Shown one piece after another: positions 33,334-41,962 of a DNA stretch of 53,557 nt. A program made the translations under genes and the position numbers. The stretch is taken from positions 1 through 53,557 of the forward strand of contig CANRJC010000013.1 of the NCBI GenBank assembly GCA_947630795.1, in the 5' to 3' direction. Under the pieces are notes generated by a model. That model was not told the origin of the DNA. It did no database searches and worked only from the letters and a program-made list of their open reading frames with translations. Numbering within the stretch: position 1 is the first letter of the stretch; each line of letters begins with the position of its first letter. This stretch comes from an uncultured Phascolarctobacterium sp. (GTDB lineage Bacteria; Bacillota; Negativicutes; Acidaminococcales; Acidaminococcaceae).

Positions 33334-34572
33334 ATGAACATTTTCGAAATGGCGCAGATCCCTTTCAATCAAGCTGTTGAGGCTATGAAATTGGACCAGG
33401 GCGTGCGGGACATCATCGCCAACCCGGAGCGCACTCTGGAAGTATCCATCCCCGTGAACATGGACGACGGCAGCGTGAAAGTTTTCACCGGCTACCGCAG
33501 CCAGCACAGCACCATCCTCGGTCCCGCCAAGGGCGGCGTTCGCTATCATCAGAACGTTTCCATGGATGAAGTGAAAACTCTGGCCTTCTGGATGACCTGC
33601 AAGTGCGCCGTGGCCGGCCTGCCTTACGGCGGAGGCAAGGGCGGCATCATCGTCGATCCTTCCAAGCTGTCCTTAAGAGAGAAAGAAGCCCTCACCCGCG
33701 GCTTCATCGACAAGATCGCTCCCATCATCGGCGAGAAGAAAGACATCCCCGCTCCCGACATGAACACCAATGCTCAGGTGATGGGCTGGATGATGGACGA
33801 ATACAGCAAGCTCACCGGTCAATTCGAACCCGGCTTCATCACCGGCAAGGCTATCATCGTGGGCGGCTCCTTGGGCCGCACCGCCGCCACCGGCAGGGGC
33901 GTGGTCGTAGCCGCTCTGGAAGCTTTGAAGTTGAAAGGCATCGCTCCCGCCGAGGCTACCGCTGCCGTTCAGGGCTTCGGCAACGTAGGCAGCTGGACCG
34001 CCAAACTTTTCTGCGACGAGGGCGTGAAAGTGGTGGCCCTCAGCGACATCAACGGCGCCATATACAACGCCGACGGCTTCGATTGCTACAAAGTAGACGA
34101 ATACGTGCAGAAGACCGGCTCTGTTGTGGGCTACCCCGGCAGCAAAGAGATCAGCAACGCCGAGTTGTTGTCCCTGCCGGTAACGGTGCTGGCACCCTGC
34201 GCTATGGAACTGCAGATCACCGCCGAGAATGCGGATAAAGTGCAGGCTCAGATCATCTCCGAAGGCGCCAACGGACCTACTACCCCCGAGGCCGACGAGA
34301 TCTTGGCCAAAAAGGGCGTGCTCGTCGTGCCCGACATTTTGGCCAACGGCGGCGGCGTGACAGTATCCTATTTCGAGTGGGTGCAGAACCTCTACCGTTA
34401 CTTCTGGACGGAAGAAGATGTTATAGAACGCCAGAACGCTTTGATGCGCTCTGCTTTCAAAGAAGTGGTGGCCGCAGCCGAGAAATACGGCGTGCACATG
34501 CGGGTGGCCGCTTACATCGTAGCTCTCAGCAGGCTGATCGAGGCCATGAAGATCAGAGGTATCATCCATTAA
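33334..34572 (+). CDS. gdhA: Glutamate dehydrogenase, NAD-type family
   Basis: A 412-residue hexameric-type glutamate dehydrogenase interconverting glutamate and 2-oxoglutarate plus ammonia. The substrate-binding Lys segment KGGVRYH, catalytic Lys in LPYGGGKGGI, the Asp in PAPDMNTN and the dinucleotide site VQGFGNVGSWTA are intact. GGAGG (33323-33327) lies 6 nt before ATG 33334. The gene has its own consensus promoter and likely operators, in line with high, regulated expression in a glutamate-using anaerobe (inference). Confidence 0.96.
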   Translation: MNIFEMAQIPFNQAVEAMKLDQGVRDIIANPERTLEVSIPVNMDDGSVKVFTGYRSQHSTILGPAKGGVRYHQNVSMDEVKTLAFWMTCKCAVAGLPYGGGKGGIIVDPSKLSLREKEALTRGFIDKIAPIIGEKKDIPAPDMNTNAQVMGWMMDEYSKLTGQFEPGFITGKAIIVGGSLGRTAATGRGVVVAALEALKLKGIAPAEATAAVQGFGNVGSWTAKLFCDEGVKVVALSDINGAIYNADGFDCYKVDEYVQKTGSVVGYPGSKEISNAELLSLPVTVLAPCAMELQITAENADKVQAQIISEGANGPTTPEADEILAKKGVLVVPDILANGGGVTVSYFEWVQNLYRYFWTEEDVIERQNALMRSAFKEVVAAAEKYGVHMRVAAYIVALSRLIEAMKIRGIIH

Positions 34573-34602
34573 AGAAAAAATTTTTTAAGCAGATATTTCA
34601 CG

Positions 34603-34628
34603 AGAGGGGCGCCGCAAGGCGCCCTTCT
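34603..34628 (+). terminator. Likely terminator after glutamate dehydrogenase
   Basis: An 11-bp stem built on GGGCGCC / GGCGCCC with a GCAA loop and flanking AGAG / TTCT pairs. The T-tail is poor (GTTTAATG), so termination may be incomplete. Confidence 0.6.
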
Positions 34629-34950
34629 GTTTAATGTGGAGTGTGGAGTGTGGTGAGCACGCCTAACGCTTCGGCGACCGCTCGGCGGCCGAGGAGCCTA
34701 TGATGTTGCTCATCATAAATGTTCCGCACACTGAGTTCATCGCCGAGTTCTCTCAGAACGATCATTTAGATCATTTGAGTGTGCGAGAGAGAGGAGCGGA
34801 TTTAGCGACGACTTTTTGTTTTTGCAGGCGATAACTTCGGGGCATGCCTTTTCCTGCGGAAAAAATATTTTACAAAAAAGGGCGGCAAAGGTAAAATCAG
34901 AACAACGAAAAGGCAAAAATATCGATTTTTTGCCCGAAGGAGGAAAGATC
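34629..34950. other. Structured intergenic stretch before the esterase gene
   Basis: No gene is supported here. A short direct repeat of GTGGAGT (34636-34652) is followed by two small hairpins, CTCGG/CCGAG (34681-34693) and TATGATG/CATCATA with a 5-nt loop (34699-34717), and by the distant pair CGCACACT (near 34726) and AGTGTGCG (near 34781). I see no consensus promoter; the esterase gene must be read from within this stretch or by read-through. Confidence 0.5.
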
Positions 34951-35949
34951 GTGTTCAAGGTAAAACGTATGCTCTCTCTGATGCTCTCAGCTCTCATGGC
35001 CGGGCTGATATTCAACGCAGCCGCTCTGGCGGCCCCCAATTTTTACGGATCCGTGGTCTATAAAAATTTAAAAGGCCCGGCCAAGGCCGCCTACATAGAA
35101 GAAAAAACGGCAGCCATATTTCAAGCCGGAGCCTACGGCCCCCAGCCTCCCTACACGGTGTGCGACGGGTGGACCCGAGAGCTGGCAACTTTTGACGGCG
35201 TGCCCGTAGAAAAATATAAGCCTCTCAAGAAGGGCAAGGACCGAGTGGTGTTCTTCTGCCACGGCGGCGGCTATGTGCTGGGCCTGACCAATTCTTACCG
35301 AGACTGGGGCATCAACCACGCTGCTTTGGCAGGCAACGCCGTGCTTTACACCTTCGATTACCGCCTTGCCCCTCGCTATAAATATCCCGCTGCTTTGGAA
35401 GATGCGGTGAAAGTCTACAAGGGGATGCTGCAAGAAGGCGTCGACCCCGAAAAAGTGATCATGATCGGCGATTCTGCCGGCGGCAACTTGGCTTTGGCTC
35501 TGGCCATGTACCTTAGGGACAACAAACTTCCTCTGCCGAAAGTGCTGATCCTCATCTCCCCCTGGCTGGACCTGGGCACGACCCTGCCCAGCCGAAAACT
35601 GGCTCTCGCTTCGGACAAGATCTTGGGGAGCATCAATAAAAGGATGGTGGGACAGGTGACGCAAGAAGCCGCTTATGCCAAAGGCTGCGACCTCTTCGAC
35701 CCCTACGTGTCGCCTTTATACGGAAGCTTTGAAGGCCTGCCCGAGATGCTCTTGACTGCAGGCAGCGACGAATTGCTGCTGGATGACACCCTTTTAGCCG
35801 GCGAGCGGGCCGAATTGGCAGGGGTCCGCGTAGAGCGCACCGTTTATGCGGGGATGTCTCACGATTGGACCCTCACCCTTCCCGAATTGCCGGACACCAA
35901 AGCCATGTTCAAAGAGATCAAAAAGTTCATAAATAAAAAGATGGACTGA
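34951..35949 (+). CDS. Exported alpha/beta hydrolase (HSL-type esterase)
   Basis: A 332-residue esterase of the hormone-sensitive-lipase group with an N-terminal signal sequence (cleavage near LAA, ~27). The oxyanion-hole motif FCHGGGYV, nucleophile elbow GDSAGG (Ser), Asp in AGSDELLLD and His in GMSHDW form the complete triad. Substrate is probably a short-chain ester. GTG 34951 is chosen because AAGGAGG (34937-34943) is 7 nt upstream; a longer frame to 34816 lacks a site. It is monocistronic. Confidence 0.9.
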   Translation: MFKVKRMLSLMLSALMAGLIFNAAALAAPNFYGSVVYKNLKGPAKAAYIEEKTAAIFQAGAYGPQPPYTVCDGWTRELATFDGVPVEKYKPLKKGKDRVVFFCHGGGYVLGLTNSYRDWGINHAALAGNAVLYTFDYRLAPRYKYPAALEDAVKVYKGMLQEGVDPEKVIMIGDSAGGNLALALAMYLRDNKLPLPKVLILISPWLDLGTTLPSRKLALASDKILGSINKRMVGQVTQEAAYAKGCDLFDPYVSPLYGSFEGLPEMLLTAGSDELLLDDTLLAGERAELAGVRVERTVYAGMSHDWTLTLPELPDTKAMFKEIKKFINKKMD

Positions 35950-35981
35950 AAAAAGAAAACAAAAAATTTTTTCAAGCCGGC

Positions 35982-36018
35982 AAAAGGCGGAGCGGGCGGA
36001 CAAGCTCGCTCCGCTTTT
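35982..36018 (+). terminator. Intrinsic terminator after the esterase gene
   Basis: GCGGAGCG (35987-35994) pairs with CGCTCCGC (36007-36014), with AAAA before and TTTT after, then further T-rich sequence. Confidence 0.82.
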
Positions 36019-36027
36019 AAATTTTTC

Positions 36028-36056
36028 TTGCGCCCCGCGGCCCCGCGTGGTAAAAT
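36028..36056 (+). promoter_or_regulatory. Promoter of the rpsB-tsf operon
   Basis: TTGCGC (36028-36033), 17-bp GC-rich spacer ending TGG, TAAAAT (36051-36056), an extended -10. Confidence 0.78.
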
Positions 36057-36061
36057 AAATG

Positions 36062-36205
36062 AGCACGTTTTTGAGAACGTGTGCATTTCGCACGCAGGCA
36101 AATACTGTTTACCCAAAGCTTTTGCCGGCTTTTTCGGCGCCGGCGGCCAAGGACCGAAAGAAGAGAGCAAAAGGTGAGGGCAGGTGGCCTGCGGAAGTAA
36201 AAACA
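36062..36205 (+). other. Leader of the rpsB mRNA with hairpins
   Basis: About 150 nt separate the promoter from the rpsB start. The leader can form CACGTT/AACGTG with a TTTGAG loop (36064-36079 region), an adjacent GTGTGC/GCACGC hairpin and GCCGGC/GCCGGC further on. Ribosomal-protein leaders of this kind often bind the encoded protein for feedback; here that is inference. Confidence 0.5.
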
Positions 36206-36216
36206 GGAGGCTGAAT

Positions 36217-36969
36217 ATGGCAATCATCTCAATGAAACAATTGTTGGAGGCCGGTGTCCACTTCGGTCACCAGACTCGCCGCTGGAACCCCAAGATGGCC
36301 AAGTACATCTTCACCGAACGCAACGGCATCTACATCATCGACCTGCAGAAGACCGTGCGCAAGGTGGAAGAAGCCTACAATTTCGTAAAAGACGTCGTAG
36401 CCGCCGGCGATACCGTTCTTTTCGTAGGCACCAAGAAACAGGCTCAGGAAGCCATGCGGGAAGAGGCCACCCGCTGCAACATGCTCTATGTTAACGAGCG
36501 CTGGCTGGGAGGCATGCTCACCAACTTCAAGACCATCCAGACTCGTATCGCTCGGCTGCGCAAGCTGGAAGCTATGGAAGCCGACGGCACCTTCGACTTG
36601 CTGCCCAAGAAGGAAGTTATCCTGCTGCGGCACGAGATGGGCCGCCTCACCAAATATCTGGGCGGCATCAAAGAAATGAAGAAACTGCCCGGCGCTCTTT
36701 TCATCGTAGATCCCCGCAAGGAACACATCGCCGTGCTGGAAGCTCGCAAGCTGAACATCCCCATCATCGCCACCGTGGATACCAACTGCGATCCCGATGA
36801 GATCGATTATGTGATCCCCGCCAACGACGACGCCATCAGGGCCGTGAAACTGCTGACCGCCAAGATGGCCGATGCCGTGCTGGAAGGCCGTCAGGGCGTC
36901 CAGACCGAAGAAGAGGCCGCCGAGGTCGAGGAAGCTGCAGACGCAGAAGCCGCTCCGGCAGCTGAATAG
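36217..36969 (+). CDS. rpsB: 30S ribosomal protein S2
   Basis: A 250-residue S2 protein, a late-assembling component of the small ribosomal subunit that supports S1 binding. The start [19 protein letters not shown], then [12 protein letters not shown] and the ending with an acidic Glu/Ala-rich tail match the family. AGGAGG (36205-36210) lies 6 nt before ATG 36217. It forms the usual rpsB-tsf pair with a 12-nt gap. Confidence 0.98.
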   Translation: MAIISMKQLLEAGVHFGHQTRRWNPKMAKYIFTERNGIYIIDLQKTVRKVEEAYNFVKDVVAAGDTVLFVGTKKQAQEAMREEATRCNMLYVNERWLGGMLTNFKTIQTRIARLRKLEAMEADGTFDLLPKKEVILLRHEMGRLTKYLGGIKEMKKLPGALFIVDPRKEHIAVLEARKLNIPIIATVDTNCDPDEIDYVIPANDDAIRAVKLLTAKMADAVLEGRQGVQTEEEAAEVEEAADAEAAPAAE

Positions 36970-36981
36970 GAGGGAGAGCAC

Positions 36982-37860
36982 ATGGCTATTACCGCCGCTT
37001 TAGTAAAAGAATTGAGAGAACGCACCGGCGCCGGCATGATGGACTGCAAGAAGGCCCTTACCGCCACCGACGGAGATATGGATAAGGCCGTAGACTTTTT
37101 ACGGGAAAAAGGCTTGGCCGCAGCTGCCAAGAAAGCCAGCCGCATCGCCGCCGAAGGCGCCGTGGCCAGCTTCGTGAGCCCCGACGGCAAAGTAGGCGTC
37201 ATCGTAGAAGTCAACTGCGAGACCGACTTCGTAGCCAAGACCCCGGGCTTCCAAGACATGGCCAAAGCCATCGCCAAACAGATCGCCGTGACCGCGCCTG
37301 CCGATGTAGCCGCTTTACTGGCCTCCGAGATGGACGGTCAGACCGTCAGCGCTGTAGTGACCGCCGCCATCGCCAAGATCGGCGAGAATATGGCAGTGCG
37401 CCGCTTCGCTCGTTTGGAAGCTGCCGAAGACGGCTTGGTAGCCGCTTACATCCACATGGGCGGCAAGATCGGCACTTTGGTCAACTTGGTGGGGGGCTCT
37501 GCCGAGCTGGGCAAAGATCTTGCTATGCAGGTGGCCGCTGCCAATCCTCAGTATCTGACCAGAGAGCAGGTGCCCGCCGATGTGCTGGAGCACGAGAAGG
37601 CAGTGCAGAGAGAAAAGGCCCGCAACGAGGGTAAGCCGGACAAGATCATCGAGAAGATGGTGATGGGCCGCATCCAAAAATTCTACAAGGACGTCTGCCT
37701 GGTAGATCAGGAATTCGTCAAAGACCCGGATCTCACTGTGGCCGCTCTTTTGAAACAGAAGGCCGCCAAGGTCAGCGACTTTGCCCGCTTCCAGTTGGGC
37801 GAAGGCATCGAAAAGAAGAAAGAAGACTTTGCCGCCGAGGTCATGAGCCAGATCAAATAA
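36982..37860 (+). CDS. tsf: Translation elongation factor Ts
   Basis: EF-Ts exchanges GDP on EF-Tu. The 292-residue protein has the N-terminal UBA-like domain ([18 protein letters not shown]), the core motif CETDFVAK and two core subdomains, all intact. GGAGGGAG precedes the ATG. A textbook terminator follows, ending the rpsB operon without the pyrH-frr genes that often come next. Confidence 0.98.
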   Translation: MAITAALVKELRERTGAGMMDCKKALTATDGDMDKAVDFLREKGLAAAAKKASRIAAEGAVASFVSPDGKVGVIVEVNCETDFVAKTPGFQDMAKAIAKQIAVTAPADVAALLASEMDGQTVSAVVTAAIAKIGENMAVRRFARLEAAEDGLVAAYIHMGGKIGTLVNLVGGSAELGKDLAMQVAAANPQYLTREQVPADVLEHEKAVQREKARNEGKPDKIIEKMVMGRIQKFYKDVCLVDQEFVKDPDLTVAALLKQKAAKVSDFARFQLGEGIEKKKEDFAAEVMSQIK

Positions 37861-37874
37861 GCAGTGCGTAACGG

Positions 37875-37909
37875 CAGCCACAGAGCTTAGGCTCTGTGGC
37901 TGTTTTTTT
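37875..37909 (+). terminator. Strong intrinsic terminator after tsf
   Basis: A perfect 12-bp stem CAGCCACAGAGC / GCTCTGTGGCTG, TTAG loop, then seven T. Confidence 0.96.
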
Positions 37910-37971
37910 AGAGAGAGCCGGGAAGAAAGCTAAAGACGAGCAAGCGGCAGCCCGGGGAAAGAGGGCCTGAG

Positions 37972-38547
37972 ATGGGGAAATTGATCTTGGTGAGCGGAGG
38001 AGTTCGCAGCGGCAAGAGCGCTTTTGCCGAAAAATATTGTTTGAACGCCGCTAAAAACTGCGCCTACATCGCCACGGCCGAGATAACCGACGAAGAGATG
38101 GCAGAAAGGGTGCGGCTGCATAGAGCACGGCGGCGGAACGGTCGCTGGTCGAATTTTGAGGCTCCTTATGAAGCGGAAAAAATTTTTCAAGAGCTGCCGC
38201 ATGAGGTGGGGGCAGTGCTCTTTGACTGCATCACCGTCTATCTGGCTAATGCCATGTACGGGCGTACGACTAAAGAAGATACCATAACCAGAGGCTTGGC
38301 GGCCGTCAAAAAATTGGCTGCCGCAGCTCTTGAGTGGGACGGCCTCACCGTGTTCGTCAGCGATGAAGTGGGCTGCGGCGTGGTGCCTCCCACGCCTGTA
38401 GGGAGAGAATATCGAGATGCTTCCGGCTGGGCCAATCAGCATTTGGCGGCGTTGGCCGCAGAAGTTTATTATTGCACGGCGGGCCTGGCCGTAGAGATAA
38501 AAGGAGGAGCTCATCCCCTCAGTCCCGCAAAAACCGTCAAGGAGTAA
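37972..38547 (+). CDS. cobU: Adenosylcobinamide kinase/guanylyltransferase
   Basis: CobU phosphorylates adenosylcobinamide and transfers GMP to give adenosylcobinamide-GDP, the upper half of cobamide assembly. The 191-residue protein has the P-loop GGVRSGKS, the segment with the guanylylated His (RVRLHRARR) and the SDEVGCGVVPPTPVGREYRD signature. It is the first of five cob genes in a row, 3 nt before cobT. No cobalamin riboswitch fold is apparent in the 60 nt after the tsf terminator. Confidence 0.94.
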   Translation: MGKLILVSGGVRSGKSAFAEKYCLNAAKNCAYIATAEITDEEMAERVRLHRARRRNGRWSNFEAPYEAEKIFQELPHEVGAVLFDCITVYLANAMYGRTTKEDTITRGLAAVKKLAAAALEWDGLTVFVSDEVGCGVVPPTPVGREYRDASGWANQHLAALAAEVYYCTAGLAVEIKGGAHPLSPAKTVKE

Positions 38548-38550
38548 AGG

Positions 38551-39603
38551 ATGCAAGCTATCACGATACCGCCTCTTGATCTGGAGGCAGGGAAAAAAGC
38601 GGCCCGCAGTTTGGGCGCTTTGGAAGAATTTACCGGAGAACTGGGCCTCTTGCCGGTGCTGGCCGGCCAATATGCCGCCATGCGGGGCATCGATCCCTCA
38701 GCTTTGCAAAAAGCTGACGAAACATGGAGCAAATTGCGCCCGGCTTTGATCTTGATGTGCGGCGACCACGGCATCACTAAGTATGGAGTAAGCGCCTTCC
38801 CGCAAGAAGTCACATTGCAGATGATCAACGGTTATATGCGGCAAACAGCGGGGGCCAGCGTGCTGGCCCGCCACGCCGGGGCTGATGTTTACGTATGCGA
38901 CGTAGGCACTGCCTTCGATCTGTCGGAGCAAAAAGGCGTTTATCACAGAAAGGTGGCCTGGGGCACGGAAGACTTCACTTCGGGCCCGGCCATGAGCAAA
39001 GAACAGGCAGAGGCTGCTTTGCAGGCGGGCATGGAAATGGCCGACATCGCCATAGAGGCCGGACATAATTTGCTTTACACAGGCGAGATGGGCATAGGCA
39101 ACACCACTTCCACCGCCGCCATCGCCGCCGCTTATCTGGGGCTGGACCCGGTGCTCACCGTAGGACGGGGCAGCGGCATCAACGATGCCCGTCTCAAAGT
39201 GAAGCGGCAAGTGGTGGCCAAGGGACTGGCAGTGAATAAGCCCAAAGTTCGCGATGCCATGGATGTGCTGTGCAAGGTGGGCGGCTACGATCACGCCGGC
39301 TTGGCCGGCGCCATCATCGGCGGGGCCCGCCGCCGCATCCCCACGGTGGTGGACGGCTGCAACGCCACCGCCGCCGCTCTCATCGCGGTGGGGCTCTATC
39401 CCGGCTGTCGAAATTATCTTTTCTGCAGCCACAAGAGCAGCGATCTCTCTCAAAATAAAATGTTGGAAGAATTGCAACTGCAGCCCATCGTAGATGCGGG
39501 CCTGCGGCTGGGAGAGGGAACGGGCGCTTCTTTGGCCATCCCAGTGCTGCAGGCGGCGCTGGATCTTTACACCGAAGCAGGCAGGTGCGCCGATGCTGAA
39601 TGA
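38551..39603 (+). CDS. cobT: Nicotinate-nucleotide:base phosphoribosyltransferase CobT (catalytic copy)
   Basis: CobT moves the phosphoribosyl group from nicotinate mononucleotide to the lower-ligand base of cobamides (classically dimethylbenzimidazole). The 350-residue protein has MCGDHGITKYGVSAFPQEVT, GEMGIGNTTSTAAI, and the catalytic Glu322 in RLGEGTGASLA. Its N-terminus is slightly unusual in lacking the LTKPPGSLG element that many CobTs have. AAGGAG precedes the ATG. A second, shortened CobT homologue sits two genes later, so the two may form one enzyme. Confidence 0.93.
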   Translation: MQAITIPPLDLEAGKKAARSLGALEEFTGELGLLPVLAGQYAAMRGIDPSALQKADETWSKLRPALILMCGDHGITKYGVSAFPQEVTLQMINGYMRQTAGASVLARHAGADVYVCDVGTAFDLSEQKGVYHRKVAWGTEDFTSGPAMSKEQAEAALQAGMEMADIAIEAGHNLLYTGEMGIGNTTSTAAIAAAYLGLDPVLTVGRGSGINDARLKVKRQVVAKGLAVNKPKVRDAMDVLCKVGGYDHAGLAGAIIGGARRRIPTVVDGCNATAAALIAVGLYPGCRNYLFCSHKSSDLSQNKMLEELQLQPIVDAGLRLGEGTGASLAIPVLQAALDLYTEAGRCADAE

Positions 39604-40351
39604 TCTTCTTACCTGCATAGAATTTTTGACCAGATGGAAGCCGGCGGCTAGGCAGTCTTGGCGGGACGACGCCTTTGCCCGCAGCGTGCCTTGGTTCCCC
39701 GCAGTAGGCCTTTTGATGGGCTTGGCCATGGGGGCCGGCGCTTATCTTTTGTTTTGGCTCAACGTGCCCTATCTGCTGCGGGCCGCTTTGTTGATCTTGT
39801 GGGAGCTGCTTTTGATAGGCTCGCTGATGTATGACGGCTTCATGGACAGCTGCGACGGTCTGTTCAGCGCCCGCGACAGAGAGCGGATGCTGGAGATCAT
39901 GAAGGACAGCCACGTGGGGGCCAATGCGGTCATCGGGCTCTGCTCCCTCGTGTTGGTGAAATTTTCCGCTTTGGCAAGTTTGCGGCCCGATGTGCTGCCC
40001 CTTGCTCTGATAGTGCTTTATGTGGCAAGATGCACCCACATGGTCCTCTACATCGTAAAATTTCCCTGTGCCCGGCCCGACGGCATCGCTCGGCTCTTCG
40101 CCAACGGCGCCAAGTCATCCTACGTTACGGCAGCTCTGCTCTTTTATGCTGCGGTGTTGTTGGTAAGCTTCGGTGTGAACCCCGCCTATGCCCTGGCGGC
40201 ACTTACGAGCTTTGTCTGCAGTTTGCTCGCGGCCTGCTATGTGAAGCGACAACTGGGGGGCCTCACCGGCGACACCTACGGCTTTTTGACAGAGGTGGGC
40301 ACGGCGGTCTATTTGCTAGCTTTGCTGATCTTGGGAAGAATGTTGTTTTAA
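39593..40351 (+). CDS. cobS: Adenosylcobinamide-GDP ribazoletransferase CobS
   Basis: CobS is a membrane enzyme that joins adenosylcobinamide-GDP to the alpha-ribazole (phosphate) to complete the cobamide. The 252-residue protein has several membrane helices and the metal/substrate motif DGFMDSCDGLFSARDRERML followed by KDSHVGANAV, the CobS signature. ATG 39593 overlaps the end of cobT by 11 nt. The longer frame upstream lies inside cobT and is not used. Confidence 0.94.
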   Translation: MLNDLLTCIEFLTRWKPAARQSWRDDAFARSVPWFPAVGLLMGLAMGAGAYLLFWLNVPYLLRAALLILWELLLIGSLMYDGFMDSCDGLFSARDRERMLEIMKDSHVGANAVIGLCSLVLVKFSALASLRPDVLPLALIVLYVARCTHMVLYIVKFPCARPDGIARLFANGAKSSYVTAALLFYAAVLLVSFGVNPAYALAALTSFVCSLLAACYVKRQLGGLTGDTYGFLTEVGTAVYLLALLILGRMLF

Positions 40352-40360
40352 GGAGCCCAC

Positions 40361-41161
40361 ATGCATATAGAAGAAATAATCCAAAGTATCGTCCCTCCCT
40401 CGGCCGAATGCCGCAGGCTGGCGCAAAAACGTTTCGACGAATTGATCAAACCGGTAGGTTCGCTGGCTCTTTTGGAAGTGAACACCAGCCGCTATTGCGG
40501 CATTTTGGGAGAAACTGACAAAAATAAATTGGACTATCCTCGGGCCGCTCTTTTCGTTTTCGCCGATGCCGGCCACATGAAAAGAACAGAGCGCTTGCTC
40601 ACCGGCCGCGATCCCCTCAACGTGCTGGCCAAAACGGTGGGGCTCCAGGTGCAGCCACTGCTGGTGACCTGCACCGCTGCGGCCGATGCTTTGAACGAAG
40701 GAGTGGCTCTGGTGCAGGAAGTGGCGGCTGAGGAAGGGCTGGGCCTTTTGGCCTTTGGTTGTTTGGCTCCGCCTTCAAATGAAGCGGTCCACAGCGCCAT
40801 GGTAGGGGCAGTATTGGCGGCGGCCAGCCGCAAATTGCCGGTCATTTTGGACGGCGTGGCTGCTCTTGAGGCAGCTCGACAAGCGGCGGCGCTGGCGCCG
40901 GCGGCCTTGGACTATTGTTTTGCCGCCCAAGTGAGCGGCGAAGAAGGCTGCGAAGAACTTTTGCAAAAATTGGGGCTCGTTCCCCCTTTGAGGCTGGGGA
41001 TCAGCGGGGGCACGGGCTGCGGCGCGGCCTTGGCCGTCACCGTCTTCAACGCCGGCATCAAAGTTTATAAAGAAATGGAAACTTTCGAAGAGGCCGGGGT
41101 GCACACAGAAGTGAAAGAATATTCTCACGCAGAGCAACAAAAACGCCGGCGGGGAGTTTAG
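40361..41161 (+). CDS. Short CobT paralogue lacking the catalytic glutamate
   Basis: A 266-residue protein clearly in the CobT fold family: RFDELIKPVGSLALLE (~25-40) matches the KPxGSLGxLE element, and CFAAQVSGEEGCEELL plus ALAVTVFNAGIKVYKEM (with TFEEAGV) match the C-terminal part. Against ordinary CobT it is ~85 residues shorter, has FADAGHMKR instead of GDHG(V/I), lacks the GIGNTT loop, and reads RLGISGGTGCGAALA where CobT has RLGEGTGAALA, so the catalytic Glu is replaced by Thr218. It is probably not active alone. Its place between cobS and cobC suggests a partner or specificity subunit of the intact CobT. AAGGAG lies 5 nt before the ATG. Confidence 0.88.
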   Translation: MHIEEIIQSIVPPSAECRRLAQKRFDELIKPVGSLALLEVNTSRYCGILGETDKNKLDYPRAALFVFADAGHMKRTERLLTGRDPLNVLAKTVGLQVQPLLVTCTAAADALNEGVALVQEVAAEEGLGLLAFGCLAPPSNEAVHSAMVGAVLAAASRKLPVILDGVAALEAARQAAALAPAALDYCFAAQVSGEEGCEELLQKLGLVPPLRLGISGGTGCGAALAVTVFNAGIKVYKEMETFEEAGVHTEVKEYSHAEQQKRRRGV

Positions 41162-41170
41162 GAGGAGAAG

Positions 41171-41881
41171 ATGGGAAAGCTTTATCTTATCCGTCACGGC
41201 CAGACCGATTCCAACAGCGGCAAGCAGCTGCAGGGGCGTATCGACTATCCTCTCAATGCCGAAGGCTTGCGGCAGGCTAGGGCCATGACCGCTTATATGG
41301 ACTCGGTGAAGTTGGATGCCATCTATTCGAGCAGCATGCTGCGGGCCAGGATGACGGCGGCGCCTTTGGCTCTGGCCCATAATTTGCCTTATAGATGCAC
41401 CGAACTGCTGCAGGAGATGAGCTTCGGTGAGTGGGAGGGCCTGCCTTTGGATGAGATAGGCCGGCGCTGGCCCCGCGAGATGGAACTTTTTCTCACCAAA
41501 CCGGGCGAATGGCAGCCGCCGGGAGGGGAAACTTTCGCCGAGGCCGTAGAGCGGAGCAAAAAAGCGCTGGCCTATATCTTTTCTCAAGAAGGCCACGATA
41601 AAGATATCGCCGTAGTCAGCCACGGCGGGCTCATAAGATGTTTGCTCTGCGTTTTTTTGGGCCTGCCGTTGAATAATTTTTGGAAGTTGTGCGTCCACAA
41701 CGTCAGTGTCAGCGTCATCCGGGAATGGGACGGCAACTTCATGGCGGAGAACATCAACGTCCGCAATTTTTTGAGCGAAGACAAAGCTCTTGCAGGCGGC
41801 TCTCCTTTTAAAACTCCTGCGGCCGCCGGACCGTCTTTCGGCAGAGACGAAGCTGCCGAAGGAGGGGCCGGGATACTGTGA
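41171..41881 (+). CDS. cobC: Alpha-ribazole phosphatase-like histidine phosphatase (CobC)
   Basis: A 236-residue histidine phosphatase; CobC-type enzymes dephosphorylate alpha-ribazole-5-phosphate or cobamide-5-phosphate. The phosphohistidine motif LIRHGQTDSN is at the N-terminus, Arg/Glu residues follow (SSMLRARMTAAPL, EEMSF-type EMSFGEWEG) and the second His is in VVSHGGLIRC. The last ~35 residues are an Ala/Gly/Pro-rich tail beyond the usual domain. AGGAGG precedes the ATG. Its role is inferred from the operon; broad-specificity phosphatases look alike. Confidence 0.85.
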   Translation: MGKLYLIRHGQTDSNSGKQLQGRIDYPLNAEGLRQARAMTAYMDSVKLDAIYSSSMLRARMTAAPLALAHNLPYRCTELLQEMSFGEWEGLPLDEIGRRWPREMELFLTKPGEWQPPGGETFAEAVERSKKALAYIFSQEGHDKDIAVVSHGGLIRCLLCVFLGLPLNNFWKLCVHNVSVSVIREWDGNFMAENINVRNFLSEDKALAGGSPFKTPAAAGPSFGRDEAAEGGAGIL

Positions 41882-41933
41882 TCGGCGATCAAAAATTTGC
41901 CTGTAAGATAGGCGGGGGCAGGCTCTTTACCCG

Positions 41934-41962
41934 TTGACTTTTTAAAAACCTGCCATTATACT
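41934..41962 (+). promoter_or_regulatory. Promoter of the zinc-ribbon gene
   Basis: TTGACT (41934-41939), 17-bp spacer, TATACT (41957-41962). A leader of about 135 nt follows, containing the palindromes TACGTA (41965-41970) and TTAGGTTCCTAA (41990-42001), the repeat ACGTAG twice, and a tiny reading frame ATG-TCA-GCT-ATG-TAA at 42074-42088. Confidence 0.82.

Noticed and set aside
37910-37971. Cobalamin riboswitch before cobU
   Set aside because: Only about 60 nt lie between the tsf terminator and cobU, too short, and no B12-box-like sequence was seen.
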